The notes below the pieces were generated by a model that saw nothing but the letters and a program-made list of their open reading frames with translations, was not told the origin of the DNA and searched no databases. The position numbers and the translations under genes were made by a program. This document shows positions 12,396-23,367 of a stretch of 64,000 nucleotides of DNA, piece by piece. The stretch spans positions 24,399,763 to 24,463,762 of the forward strand of contig OX463844.1 in assembly GCA_949825065.1 (NCBI GenBank). Reading direction: 5' to 3'. Numbering within the stretch: the stretch's first letter is position 1; each line of letters begins with the position of its first letter. The stretch is from Odontocerum albicorne. Its lineage: Eukaryota; Arthropoda; Insecta; Trichoptera; Odontoceridae.

Positions 12396-12510
12396 CGAGG
12401 ACAAGTATGACCTAATTGACAGGATGCCTGTCTTCCAACCCGGGGGCTACAGGTTTGATTCCCATTGGTACCCATTTTTAATAAAAAAGGTTTCAGTATG
12501 GTTAAACATC
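12396..12510 (+). mobile_element. tRNA-derived SINE, family 1, head plus start of body
   Basis: The head reads TATGACCTAATTGACAGGAT with a B box-like GGTTTGATTCCC and then TGGTACCCATTTTT. It is truncated in the body after TTTCAGTATGGTTAA, with no tail. Confidence 0.7.
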
Positions 12511-12911
12511 TTTTGTTTTTGTAGACCTCAGGAATACAGGCCAAGGCATACAGAAAGTAGCTGGAAGAGATTGATAGCAGAGAATAGTGAAAACCAAACA
12601 GAGAAGATGAAGTTCTACACTAGTCATAAAATCACTAATGAAAGTAAAGAGGAAGTAAATTATACTACCAACGACTACCTCAATAGCTTAGTGGAGCAGA
12701 TGTTTTCCCTCTTAGACAGATGGAGTGGAGAAATTTTTGTCTATAGGGCAATCTGGAACAAATGGAGGGTGGGGGGGGTGCTGAAATTGATTTCATGAAA
12801 ACAAACTTGTCATCTCCGATAAATATGTTTACCGTATCACTTATACTTTGAGGATAATCTACATTTGAATTTAAACCACGATGGTCTAAAAGCAATTCGA
12901 GAACTTAAGGA
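12511..12911. other. Non-coding, nothing recognised
   Basis: An open frame runs on from the SINE to 12798 and includes a G-rich run near 12770, but it has no recognisable domain and starts within the SINE. Confidence 0.45.
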
Positions 12912-13223
12912 TTAGATGATGTTCATATTGGAATCGCTCAGAATGGTGCGAGGCTGAAATGTTCTAGGTCTTGATATGTTTTCATCATCATCACTCGATT
13001 CATTTTCCAATAATGCTTCACCCTCATTATCGTCCGAGCAATTTGATAAATTGTCAGCATATACTTCATCATCACTCTCTCATTACTTTCTGAAGACATT
13101 TTTGCAGATATAACATCTTATACAATAATAATATATTCCAATTTTAAAAATCAATTTTATTTCGATCGGATGCTCTGTTCAGGAGACATTTTTTAAAAAA
13201 AAGTTTCTCCTATAAAAGGTTAA
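12912..13223 (-). pseudogene. piggyBac-like N-terminal fragment and 5' end
   Basis: On the minus strand an ATG at 13099 is followed, after a frameshift, by an acidic stretch (SDDEVYADNLSNCSDDNEGE and ENESSDDDENISRPRTFQPR) of the kind found at piggyBac transposase N-termini. About 115 bp upstream of the ATG lies TTAA at 13220-13223, and reading inward on the minus strand the sequence continues CCTTTTATAGGAG, as expected for an element end. The catalytic part is absent. Call rests on composition and TTAA context, so it is tentative. Confidence 0.45.
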
Positions 13224-14203
13224 GGATCACTGACTATAAGTTAATGCAATGCAAGTTTTCACACTTTAAACATTGTGCTTAAACTCCTCACGGGTGGGTT
13301 TATATCGATGCCCAATGTTTAACCTTTTCCACTCTGACCATTTTTTCTCAGAACTAATTAGCTACTCGGATTAAAATTTCTGACGTATTTATAAAATAAA
13401 AAAATTAAATAGGTCAAGTGAGTGATAAACTTTCATAGGGTTGGATGAAATACATGATTTAATAAAAAACAAAATAATATTTTTTAGTTAAAAATAAAAA
13501 TTTTGGTTCGCTATTTTTGGGACACTGTCTGATAATTCGTATGACCATTGGATATTTGGTACTGTTACGACCCCTTTTAATTTCTATTTATTTCTTTTCT
13601 TTATTTAAGGTTGAGTAAATTTCAATTATTTAAACCATGAAATTATCAGAATCATACTTGATTCGATTAGCTCGGCGGTATACTACTTACAACACACCTG
13701 CAGGGTGTCGGTGAACCTTGAAAAGATGAAAGCTTTGCCGAGTCTTTGGTTACCGCCTCTGATATATTTTTTAAAAACAAATAATATTTGGATCACGAGC
13801 TTTATTTTTTGAATAATACAGACATCACGCTCTAACTGAATGTACAGAAATTTAACGACATTTTGAGATTCTAATTTTTGTAAGACTGATCTTTAGATCA
13901 GAATGGCATCCTATAGTACATTTGGGAATTTTTACTATCCATTTTGACTACTTAAATTAATATACTCCTCACAGTACATTTCGCAAAAAATGCTCGCTAA
14001 ATCAAACTTAAAGTAACTAAAAATAATACATTTACTTCCAATATGTTTTATTTGCATAATTTCTTATATTACATAGCAATAATTGTGTATAACCGACCTT
14101 GGTTGTCATATTTTGGGTATTATTATCACAATAAAAAAAACTGTCGATTCGGTTAAACGTTATAATAAATGTATCTTTCTTACTGCTTATTATTTAATCA
14201 CCA
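13224..14203. other. Non-coding; one possible piggyBac end
   Basis: TTAACCTTTTCCACTCTGAC at 13319 has the TTAA-CC form of a piggyBac terminus, but no matching right end was found for it. Otherwise no feature was supported. Downstream end of the transposase gene on the minus strand begins at 14204. Confidence 0.35.
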
Positions 14204-16118
14204 TCACTTATAGTTATTTACAATATGATATTTTTCGAAGCGTTCTCCCACATGAAGTGCCGGTTTGGTATCACAAGTTTTGCAGTGATACATTGTTCGT
14301 TTTCTTTGCCCTCCTTCTCTATCAGAACCGCAAACTACGCAATCCCTATATTTTTTCTGCGCATTAGGCATTATCACATGTAGATTGACATGATTTAACC
14401 TCTGTTCCGGATCTACCGAATGTCTTCCTTTTTTTGTTTTTCCACCTTCTCCGTAATTTCCAACCAGCTGAATAATTAGCTTATCTACAAATTGAAGATG
14501 ACTCATTGGTTTTTCATTATTTTTTATCTTATTTTCCTTGTATAAAATATATGAATTTACCACCGAAACTTCTAAGCCCCAAAAAAAGAGCTTGCGCCAC
14601 CATTTTAATGTTTTCCTTAGGAAGCAGTATGTCGAAGTATAATGGTCTGCTCTATCGACACCTCCCATATATTTGGTATAATTTATCACCACTTCTGGCT
14701 TGACGATGTCTTCTTTGATTCCCCCTCTTTTTATTCTTCTTATTATAGTTGATTGATTGATAGTCACCACCTTTTACCCTTCCAAGCAAGAACCATAACA
14801 TCGTCACTTCCCTATGCTATTATTTCGCCTGGTTTTAATTTTGTTTTTTTTATGGCTGTTGGCAAATTTTTTTTATTCGTCATAATCGTTCCTGTTAAAT
14901 GCGTTTTCAACTTCAGCAATTCATCGGAAAGCGGAAGGCTGGTATAAAATCGATCGGTGAACATATGATAACCTTCTGATTCTGGAATTGAAAGCAATAA
15001 ATTGCTATATAATTGCAAAACGATTCTGGATGTAAATTGATGATCAGGTCTTATCAATTTCTCAGTTGTAAGTGAGCCGTAATATGGAATAAATGAATAT
15101 ATATATATCCACAACTGGAATCAGCCAATACATATAAACGAATACCCCATTTAGTTGGCTTATTCGGATTGTATGTCATGAAGCAAATTCTTCCCTTGAA
15201 ATTGACTACAGATTCGTCAACAACTATTTCTCTTCCGGGAAAGAAGTGTTCTCGGAATTTTTCATCTAAATGCTTCATATACAAATCGACTTTGTTAATT
15301 CGATTTTGAAGACTTGTTTCCCGGCGATTGATATCTTCGTTGTTGTGTAAATGTAGCATCCAATATATTTGTAGGAAACGTTCCCTTTTAAAAATAGATC
15401 TAAAAAATGGCGAATGCGCTGTAAATGCCGTTGAAAAAAAATCTTGAAGATGAGGATGAGATCTTATTCCCATATTTAAATTAACAGCTAGAAATGCTTT
15501 TAATTCTTCTTCTTTCAAATCTCTCCATGTTTTCCACATCGATTTTTTTCCAGGATTAATTTTTCTAATTTTAGCATTTGCAAATTTGTTCGTTTCAACG
15601 ACGATGTTGCTAATCAGTGAATTTGTAAAAAAATAGCGTAAAGTAGTCGATAGGCTCCGAACAATTTGTGGGGGTATTTGGCCCAACTATTCTATTTCCA
15701 ATAGAAAAATTTATTTGTTGTTGCGATGTATTAGTACACATTAAATACCAACTTTTTGCTGGATCAGAAAGTCTTGACGACATGGGATTGATGGATGCTG
15801 AAGTTTGTTGCGGAATCACAACATTTTCTTCATCATTATCTTCGCTTAAATAAACACATCTCCTTTTTTTGTGCAGCATAATGTCACTTCCACTATCTGT
15901 ATCACTTCCACTATCTCTATCACTTGGATTATTACCGAGAACCACTTCAGTTCTTCACTTTGAACGGATGCGGTGTCCACAAATAAATGATCACTTTCAT
16001 CATTGTCATTGCAATCGACATTGTCAAATGTAAAAAGGTCCTCATCATCACTACTATCGATACAATCACATTCGTTATTATCACTGAACTTGGAAGTAAA
16101 ACTTTCATTGTTTTCCAT
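14204..16118 (-). pseudogene. piggyBac transposase, full-length but frameshifted
   Basis: Minus-strand frames in order give an acidic N-terminus (MENNESFTSKFSDNNECDC), then the DDE_Tnp_1_7-type core. Catalytic aspartates are visible in VVDESVVNFKGR, in HMFTDRFYTS and in YMGGVDRADH, followed by a C-terminal cysteine-rich finger (CVVCGSDREGG, then YHCKTCDTKPALHVG and two later histidines). About 570 residues in all, normal for the family. Lesions: frameshifts near 15950, 15640 and 14760, one at a run of AT repeats near 15100, and an in-frame TAG near 14810. All three aspartates survive, so inactivation is recent or mild. TIRs with TTAA could not be placed with confidence. Confidence 0.9.
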
Positions 16119-16599
16119 GGCGGTTAATTAAATATATTTATAAATACGTCAATTACTATTTCTATTATTTTCAACTACTAAGACCAATATCACAAAATTA
16201 AGAAATATAACATAGTAGTTCCACAAAACGAAAAAATATGGTCGCAAAAAGTGGGAGTAGCCTTGTAGAACCGTCACCAATGTGCAGGATAACGACTGAC
16301 TGGCCGAAAAAAAATTAGAATACGACAAATATTCTATCAGCTAAAATGATGCATCTATTTTTACAGGAATATATCCAACTAATGGTAAATTTAAATAAAG
16401 AAATGTCGGTTTATCCAGCATGTTGGGATGATTCACTGTAATTATCGTAAATAATTTTTATAAGAATATACCTGCGTGCTTGAGAAATCGGTACGTAAAC
16501 TTAAACCTGCGCTGGGCCAGACTCCCTGGCCCACGGAGCTGCCTACTAAAATCATTCGGGCCAGAATGTCTGGCCTACAGAGTGGTGAGAGTTAAGGAT
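16119..16599. other. Non-coding, probably 5' part of the piggyBac element
   Basis: Lies upstream of the minus-strand transposase start. A near-repeat of GGCCAGA...CTGGCCCACGGAG and GGCCAGAATGTCTGGCCTAC occurs at 16510-16580. No terminus was identified. Confidence 0.35.
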
Positions 16600-16700
16600 A
16601 AATGCATAAGGCGCATGGCCACGCGGTACTATGCTGGACTTCTTTGCGGAAGATCACTGGTTCAAACCCCGTGGTGTGTTACTCTCCTTGAATGGAATTT
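16600..16700 (+). repeat. tRNA-like module, different from SINE family 1
   Basis: GCGCATGGCCACGCGGTACT near 16611 resembles an A box region and GGTTCAAACCCCGTGG near 16659 a B box. The flanks do not match family 1. It may be the head of a second SINE family or a tRNA pseudogene. Confidence 0.4.
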
Positions 16701-16939
16701 TTTCCACCTAGTATTCAGGGGTATCAGGACACCTGAATACATGTCATATCTATTTAAAAAAAGAGAAAGAAAAAGCGAATGTCAATAATCCAAAAGTGAT
16801 TCTCGTCAAACCTGATAATATTATGAATATATCCAATATAGAGAGCCAAATGAGTTATTGGGGAAGTATGCTATTGAAGACTGATAAAGTTTAATATTTA
16901 TTTACTTTTCAATCATATCACAGCTTTTTCAAGAGTTCT

Positions 16940-17560
16940 TTTGAGATGGTAACTACTCTGCTCTGTGAATAATCAAGAAATATTTTTGAGCCTGTTAACG
17001 AATTATCATGAGATTTGGAAAGCATTTTTATTGAGAATTTTTCATAAACTGATAAGATTGAAAAAATGTTAGCATAGCCATTTTGCATGTAGTTCTTTAG
17101 TCTTGATAGAATTCCAAAAACGCTTCATCCTTATGACTTCACAAATTTTGACCAAGGATAATATTGTAGATATTCACTCTGTGAACTGATCATAGTGGAC
17201 TTAAGCAAGTATGTGAGGTATGTTCAAACCTGTCCCATTAATTTTATATAATTGGCCATCAACTTTTTAGTGGGGAACTCTTGTTTTTCAGAATTTCCCC
17301 GCAAAAGATAATTAGATTGAAAGAATATAAGAAAAAGTAGTCCTTTATGTTTTTAATAGTTGACAAGAGCAATTAACTCTTATTACTAGACAATTTCGTC
17401 TCAGAATAATAGATCTTTACCCCGTGAACCTACCATTGTGAAACTAAACAAGCATGTGAGAAATATTCAAAACTATGTTCATAAACTTTTCGTCATTGGC
17501 CATGAACCTTTTGGCAAAAAACTTGTTTTTAAGATTTTTTCCTAAACTGGTGATCTAATA
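16940..17560. repeat. Degenerate tandem repeat, unit about 260-300 bp
   Basis: Corresponding blocks recur: TGTGAACTGATCATAGTGGAC, then AAGCATGTGAG-type words (AAGCAAGTATGTGAGG near 17204, AACAAGCATGTGAG near 17447), then ATTGGCCAT followed by CTTTTT/CCTTTTGG, and AACT(C)TTGTTTTT before TTTCCC. Two diverged units are clear (17040-17300 and 17300-17560) and a partial third precedes them. No coding sense was found. Confidence 0.5.
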
Positions 17561-18058
17561 TAATAGAATGTTAGCAGAGACATTTCTCGAGTAGCCCTTC
17601 GAGCTTTTGATCATTTTCCAAAGGTGCATAGCATTTAAAAAAAATATTATTAAAGATTGCTCTCCCCGAAAAGGTTGAGTGCTTCTGTATACCAATTTAA
17701 AATACGAACATTTGAGACTTCAGAGAAAAAAGTTGCTTAGCCTTTCTGTTAACTGATTTATATGCTTGTTAATATTTACTAACATTAGGAGTTCATGGCC
17801 ATTATTTAAGAAGAAGAAATTGGTTTATTATTTCTTTCGTATCCAAATTTCAAAATACCTTAAGACAGATGGAAGGAGTTATGTCAATATTTTATTATTT
17901 AGAGATTTTTTTAATAAATAAGGATGATTATTTTTTAATGAAATTAAAAAGGTAACATAAAATCAAGGAGTCTTATGTGAAACTATTATTCAAATTTATA
18001 AAAGGTTCAACCTAATTTTCACAAGAAGACAAGAATGGGATCCACATGTAATTTAGAT
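17561..18058. other. Non-coding, nothing recognised
   Basis: AT-rich DNA between the degenerate tandem repeat and a hAT MITE. No feature supported. Confidence 0.5.
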
Positions 18059-18295
18059 CAGCGGTTTTCAACTTTTTTACACCTGGGGATTGGTGAAAAT
18101 AGGGAAAATGTTTCACAAACCGCTAAGACAAATAAAAACCATTATTTGTATAGTATTTTGTGTGTTAGTTTTTAAATTTAATAATGTAAAATAAAAATTC
18201 GATTGTATATTTAAAATAAATGTAAACTGAGCTGTAAACACAAATGTTTGGATTAAAAATGGAAATGTCTGCAAACCAGTGGTTGAAAACTACTG
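18059..18295. mobile_element. hAT-type MITE, 237 bp
   Basis: The ends CAGCGGTTTTCAAC and GGTTGAAAACTACTG are imperfect inverted repeats of the CAG(N)GGTTTTCAAC form common in hAT elements. The 8 bp flanks ATTTAGAT and ATTTATGT agree at 6 of 8 positions, fitting an aged 8-bp target duplication. No open frame inside. Confidence 0.65.
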
Positions 18296-18589
18296 ATTTA
18301 TGTTATAATTGTTATTATATTGAGCTGAGTAGTGAGGTAAGGGATAAGTATAAACACTTCTAGAAACAGATCCCATCTGATTGGATAGAAGGCTCTATAA
18401 TAAGGGAGCTTGAGGTTTCTGATTAAAATAGTGTGAGGAATTATCCATCGTCATTTACTATTTCTAATTTTAAAATCAAAATAAGAGATTTTTAATTTAA
18501 TATTTGTGAATATTAAATTATAAGCACTTTATACAATATATTAAGTACAACTTATGTAATGTGGCTATATTGAAGAAGCTGATAGTCTA

Positions 18590-18920
18590 ATGTGTTGACA
18601 AAATCCATAACGATGACATCTTGAAATGGCTGAAAAAAGAAAGAGAAGTATTATCCACGATCAAAGAGAGAAAGTTCAAGTACTTTAGATATATAATGCG
18701 AGTAAAAAATTATAAGATTCTTTATCTGACAAAGCAGGGAAAGATTTAAGCAGAAGAAATGTGGTAAGAAGATGCATTTCCTGGTTGAATAATTAACGGG
18801 AGTGATTTCATTGTGGTACCATATCTTTGTTCAGGACTGTTGCCTCAATGATCAAGATAGCCATGATGATCACCAACCTCTAAAAAGGAGAGGAACTTTA
18901 AAGAAAAGAAGAAATAATGT
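18590..18920 (+). pseudogene. Degraded LINE 3' end (RTE-like)
   Basis: A broken frame reads LKWLKKEREVLSTIKERKFK then YFRYIMRVKNYKILYLTKQGKI and later MITNL followed by KGEEL. This is the usual order at the C-terminus of RTE-type LINE proteins (KRRKLxYLGHIMR...YxLLxLIxxGKIEG...). The block ends in an AAAGAAAAGAAGAAA tail. Heavily mutated with several stops. Confidence 0.6.
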
Positions 18921-19079
18921 TGGAATCGGTTCAAAACCAAACCAGTTCATTGGAGGGTGACAATATTTTCTGAGATGTTCCCTAACTGTTAGACCACTGA
19001 CAATCTTGCCTTTGATATTCTGGCAGACCTTTTAATTATTTGTTAACTGACAGATATTTTAACATTTAGGCTAGATTCT

Positions 19080-19187
19080 CAATTGACTGACTGCATGCTT
19101 GCTTACTTCAATTATCAATTGACTGACTGCATGCTTGCCTACTTCCATTCTCAATTGACTGACTGCATGCTTGCCTACGTCCATTTC
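19080..19187. repeat. Three-copy 36-bp tandem repeat
   Basis: Units starting at 19080, 19116 and 19152 share CAATTGACTGACTGCATGC followed by TTGCCTAC. The copies differ by only a few bases. Confidence 0.9.
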
Positions 19188-19209
19188 TGGAAATTAATTA
19201 CCGTGTTCC

Positions 19210-19390
19210 ATCTACCAATTATTTTTCCCTTAAATTCTCTGATACTAAAACAATTCATTTCTTGAGTTAACTGACATTTCACTTGATAATGATAGGATCT
19301 GTTTTTCCCTTAAATTCTCAGATACTAGAGCAATTGAGTATTTTGGTTAACTGAGATTTCACTTTAGGGTAATCTGAAATTAACTTCAAA
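19210..19390. repeat. Two-copy 87-bp tandem duplication
   Basis: TTTTTCCCTTAAATTCTC is followed by GATACTA, CAATT and then GTTAACTGA and ATTTCACTT in both units (starting about 19217 and 19304). The second unit has small changes. Confidence 0.75.
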
Positions 19391-19940
19391 ATGATCAATG
19401 AATCATCAAAATGGATCTATTCAAGCAACTTGTCTCAAAAAATTTATTGATATTGTCAAAAAAATGCTTATGAAGTGTGATTGTCTTTAGGCATTTTAAG
19501 CCAGCTTACAGTCAACCACAAGCAAGAATGCAGACTGACTGGTGCCTACTGATTATATGTCCTGCTAGTATCCAGAGTTCAATTCCCATAGGGTAATATC
19601 CAAGCAAGTTTTACTTTCAGACCTTATTTCATCTGAATTAATCTTTTAGGGATATGTAGCAATAAAAATATAATTTTACAAAGCTGCATATACAAGTAGG
19701 ACATCTTTTTGTTGACCATATGTAATGGATTACTGTTGTTACACAAAGTATTGTAGTTCTGATTGTTATTATTTATTCATATGAAAGAATATTAGTTAGA
19801 ATTCTTTTATGATTCTAGGCATTGCTAAGAATATATTTAGTGACACTCAATGAATTCAATATATCTGTATAGTGCATCACTGGGTATTTAACCATGACTT
19901 TTGTGTTGAAAGTTGATACATAGAGCTGGAGCATATAGGC
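19391..19940. other. Non-coding; possible SINE remnant
   Basis: At 19570-19600 CAGAGTTCAATTCCCATAGG resembles a B box, and GTAGCAATAAAAATATA downstream recalls a decayed SINE tail. The A box half is not convincing. Nothing else was recognised. Confidence 0.3.
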
Positions 19941-20109
19941 TTATGCCCATTTTCACCAACAATCCTTAAATTTTAGGTGTCACCTAACAGATTTTAAGTA
20001 ACACTTAACAGAACTTTCTGTTTCACCATTACATAAGGAACACCTAAGACAGTTAGGCGACACTTAAATTTAGGGGCTCGGAAATCCGCCTCCTAAGCTT
20101 AAGTGACAG

Positions 20110-20362
20110 ATGAGTGAAGAATTAAATAACTTTTTTGACAGTTTGGACGCTATAAAAACTGTTGAATTAGTACAAAGACGTGTTTATTTTCAGATGAGTG
20201 AAGAATTAAATAACTTCTTTGACAGTTTGGACGCTATAGAAACTGTTGAATTAGTACAAAGACGTAGTTTATTTTCAGATGGGTGAAGAATTAAATAACT
20301 TCTTTGACAGTTTGGACTCTATAGAAACTGTTGAATTAGTACAAAGACGTAGTTTATTTTCA
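20110..20362 (+). repeat. Triplicated 84/85-bp start of the Harbinger transposase exon 1
   Basis: Three near-identical units begin with ATG at 20110, 20194 and 20279 (ATGAGTGAAGAATTAAATAA in the first two, ATGGGTGAAGAATTAA in the third). Spacings of 84 and 85 bp put the second unit out of frame with the third, so it ends early (...SLFSDG stop). Only the third runs into the rest of exon 1. Confidence 0.95.
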
Positions 20363-22529
20363 CGTACACGTATATATCGTACAAGGCCAGATTACTTTCA
20401 TCAATATGATGACGTGGACTTTTTTAGAAGATATAGGTTATCCAAAGAAACTGTGCTATTTTTATTGGAAAAAATAGAACAATTTTTGGAATATCCTGAT
20501 AACAGGTATGTAACTGATACGTTAAATAATTTTTTAATAATTGAATTTCATGTATACCAAGTTTTTAGTTACCTACATAAATTTCTTTATTTATGCTTTA
20601 GTTTTTTTTTAACATGGTGTTTTTTATTTTACCTATACTTACATATACTATGTAGACTAATTTTATCATACATAGTTATATCATCAAACAAATACCATTT
20701 GTTTATGTCCCTAGAAATAAGTCAGTGTTTCTAGGCAGACGTTGTCCTGCCCGAACGTTGGCTTGCCTGCTATTAGCGGGTTCAGCAAACGTTTTTTCGA
20801 TAAACTGTATAATAATATATATAACTCTTCTGTACCTTCTCATTTTACCTATACTTACATATACTATGTAGACTAATTTTACATAGTTATATCATCAAAC
20901 AAATACCATTTGTTTATGTCCCTAGAAATAAGTCAGTGTTTCTAGGCAGACGTTGTCCTGCCCGAACGTTGGCTTGCCTGCTATTAGCGGGTTCAGCAAA
21001 CGTTTTTTCGATAAACTGTATAATAATATATATAACTCTTCTGTACCTTCTCATTTTACCTATACTTACATATACTATGTAGACTAATTTTACATAGTTA
21101 TATCATCAAACAAATACCATTTGTTTATGTCTCTAGAAATAAGTCAGTGTTTCTAGGCAGACGTTGTCCTGCCCGAACGTTGGCTTGCCTGCTATTAGCG
21201 GGTTCAGCAAACGTTTTTTCGATAAACTGTATAATAATATATATAACTCTTCTGTACCTTCTTATTTTACCTATACTTACATATACTATGTAGACTAATT
21301 TTATCATACATAGTTATATCATCAAATAAATACCATTTGTTTATGTCCCTAGAAATAAGTCAGTGGCTCCAATTAAACAACTGCTGTGTGCATTGAGGTT
21401 TTATGCCACGGGAAGTCAGCTTCAAACCATGGCTGACATGAGTGGCATTAGTATAGCCACCTGTAGCAGAATTGTGAAGAGGGTTACAGAAGCAATACTG
21501 ACACTTCGCGATGAATTTATCAAGTTTCCGGAGACAGAACAAGAGCAAATAAATGTGAAAGCTGAATTTTATAAAATTGGTCGTTTTCCAAATGTTCTGG
21601 GTTGCATAGACTGCACCCATGTAAAAATACAATCACCAGGTATGTAGCTCTGTGTTCATGATATGATAGGTATTTCTACCAAAAACAAATAAAATAAATT
21701 TAGATTTAGTATTAAACAAATTCTTTATTACTACATAAACTTATTTGTAAACTTTTATTCTTAACATTTATAAACTTATTTCATATTCTGAATTAAAGGA
21801 GGCGATGATGCAGAGTTATTCCGGAATAGGAAGTCATATATGTCAATTAATGTGCAAACAATAAGTTCTGCCAACTTATTAATAACTGACATAGTTGCAA
21901 GATGGCCAGGATCTGCACATGACTCCAGCATCTATCAAAGTAGTCAAAGATATTTGAAATTTGAACGAGGTGATTACGCAGGGGATTATTTACTAGGAGA
22001 CAGTGGATATCCATTAAAGGTATAAATTAATAAATTGGTTATTCTTTCCTTTCTGGAATTCCAAATATATTTTGCAATGACATTGATCCACCTGAAAATA
22101 ATAATTTTTAATTAAATAACTACCTATTTTATAAAACATTTATGAATTCTTAATTTTCAGTCACATCTATTAACACCATATTTAAATCCAACAACTCCTG
22201 GCCAGCAAAGATATAATGATGCTCAAATTAAGACCAGGAATGTAGTTGAGCGACAGTATGGAGTCTTAAAAAGAAGATTTCCTGCACTGGCTTTAGGTCT
22301 GCGGCTAAAACTACTGACTGCTACAAAAGTAATATTAGCATGTAGCATACTACACAACCTGTGTATACTAAGAAAAGAGCACCCACCTATAAATGAGTGC
22401 ACCATACCAAATTTAGAAGAACTAATTACAGCGGGTCAGATCCCTCAGTTGCCACCAGCAAATAATAGTGATACCGTGTATGGTTTTAGAAGAGCACAAT
22501 TAACACAATATTTTGAAAATATGCATTAA
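20279..22529 (+). CDS. Harbinger transposase, four exons, apparently intact (367 aa)
   Basis: Exons inferred from GT-AG sites and frame: 20279-20505, 21353-21639, 21799-22019 and 22161-22529, joining to 1104 nt with no stop before the TAA. The N-terminus is MGEELNNFFDSLDSIET; the exon 1/2 junction gives PDNRNKSVAPIKQLLCALRF. An HTH-like region follows (FYATGSQLQTMADMSGIS then CSRIVKRV). The DDE nuclease core shows D in LGCIDCTHVKIQSPG, INVQTISSANLLITDIVARW, the second D in LLGDSGYPLK and the E in TRNVVERQYGVLKRRFP, ending LACSILHNLCI. The length is close to HARBI1 (about 350 residues). It should cut and paste the element together with its Myb-like partner. Upstream duplicate ATGs (20110, 20194) could lower translation. 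Splice sites are predicted, not proven. Confidence 0.88.
20631..21352 (+). repeat. 211-bp tandem repeat in transposase intron 1, copying its splice acceptor
   Basis: Units start at ACCTATACTTACATATAC at 20631, 20847, 21058 and 21269, spaced 216, 211 and 211 bp. Each contains CCCTAGAAATAAGTCAGTG, the intron 1 acceptor plus the first 13 bases of exon 2. In the first three copies the sequence then turns into TTTCTAGGCAGACGTTG; only the fourth continues into exon 2. The units are nearly identical, so the duplication is recent. Confidence 0.95.
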
Positions 22530-23367
22530 ATAAATTGTTTACCTCTTATTTGCTTTAGTACTTCATTTTTTATCTCCACGTCCCTCACAGCTGCCTCTAA
22601 TTGTAATTCATACAGCTTTTTCTTAAATTGTATTTCTTCTTCGAGAAGTTGTCTCTTCAAGTCCTCTATGTCAGCTTTTTTTTATTAACGTCTCTGAAGC
22701 TGTTACATAAAGTAGACACAGCCTCAGTCCTTTCGTTATTAACACTGACTTGTGGCCTTCTTCTAGACCATAGAGGTATATTTGGTAGCTCTATATTCTA
22801 AAAAAAAATTAAAGAGATTGAAACACGGAAAAGGAATGGTAACTCAACTGATCTTACACGGAAAAGGAATGGTAACTCAACTGAACCTACATTATCAGTT
22901 TCCTCTCTAGGAACAGATTCCTTAACTAAAATATCCCCTGACGCTGTATTGTCGACACACAAAAATTGGGTTGTATTTAAAATCTGATGGGCCACCACCA
23001 GTCTGGGAACAACTTCTCTTCAAAGCAGTATAATACACTTTGCTCTCGCTTTTCATTTTCTCCCAGGCTTTCATCAGCGAGTCCTTTGACCTGAAAAGAA
23101 AAATATAGTATAGTCAGAAGTGTTAGGTCAATGGCAGCCCATAAGTTACACTATGTTATGTTATGAGCAAGTATTATATCACCTGTAAATATTTCCTGAT
23201 TAATTAAAATCATTAATTATTGTGTCCCAAGCTCTATTTTTTGCGTCGTTCATGGCACCATCAGTTTTTTTATTAAGTATAGTGTCTTTGTGTTGCAAGA
23301 GCAGTTTCACCAACTTGTCTTTTTCTTCTAGGGTGAAATTTTGTCCACGCTTCTTTTTTTCAGCCAT
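22530..23367 (-). pseudogene. Harbinger Myb/SANT-like DNA-binding partner, lightly damaged
   Basis: Begins at the minus-strand ATG at 23367: MAEKKKRGQNFTLEEKDKLV then LLLQHKDTILNKKTDGAMND and AWDTIINDFN, a trihelix-like Myb/SANT domain with the Trp spacing usual for Harbinger second proteins. An in-frame TAA follows FN. The frame would otherwise reach a donor at 23182/23183 and join at 23090 to RSKDSLMKAWEKMKSESKVY and CSQTGGGP. Further on, after a frameshift, an acidic stretch and a C-terminal coiled coil (EDLKRQLLEEEIQFKKKLYE, then EAAVRDVEIKNEV) end near 22550. A 33-bp in-frame duplication (SVELPFLFRVR twice) lies at 22823-22888. In known Harbingers this protein brings transposase to the TIRs. 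Confidence 0.7.

Noticed and set aside
12424..12798. 124-codon frame at 12.4 kb
   Set aside because: It begins inside a SINE head and shows no domain.
13316..16490. TTAA sites as ends of the 14-16 kb piggyBac
   Set aside because: TTAACCTTTT at 13319 looks like an end, but no matching inverted terminus was found to the right of 16118, so the element was not bounded.
16480..16788. 102-codon frame with tRNA-like DNA
   Set aside because: Overlaps a tRNA-like module; translation shows no known protein.
20631..21352. Reading the 211-bp array as a CRISPR-like or satellite array
   Set aside because: Units are contiguous without spacers, number about 3.4 and sit in a transposase intron; a local duplication explains them.
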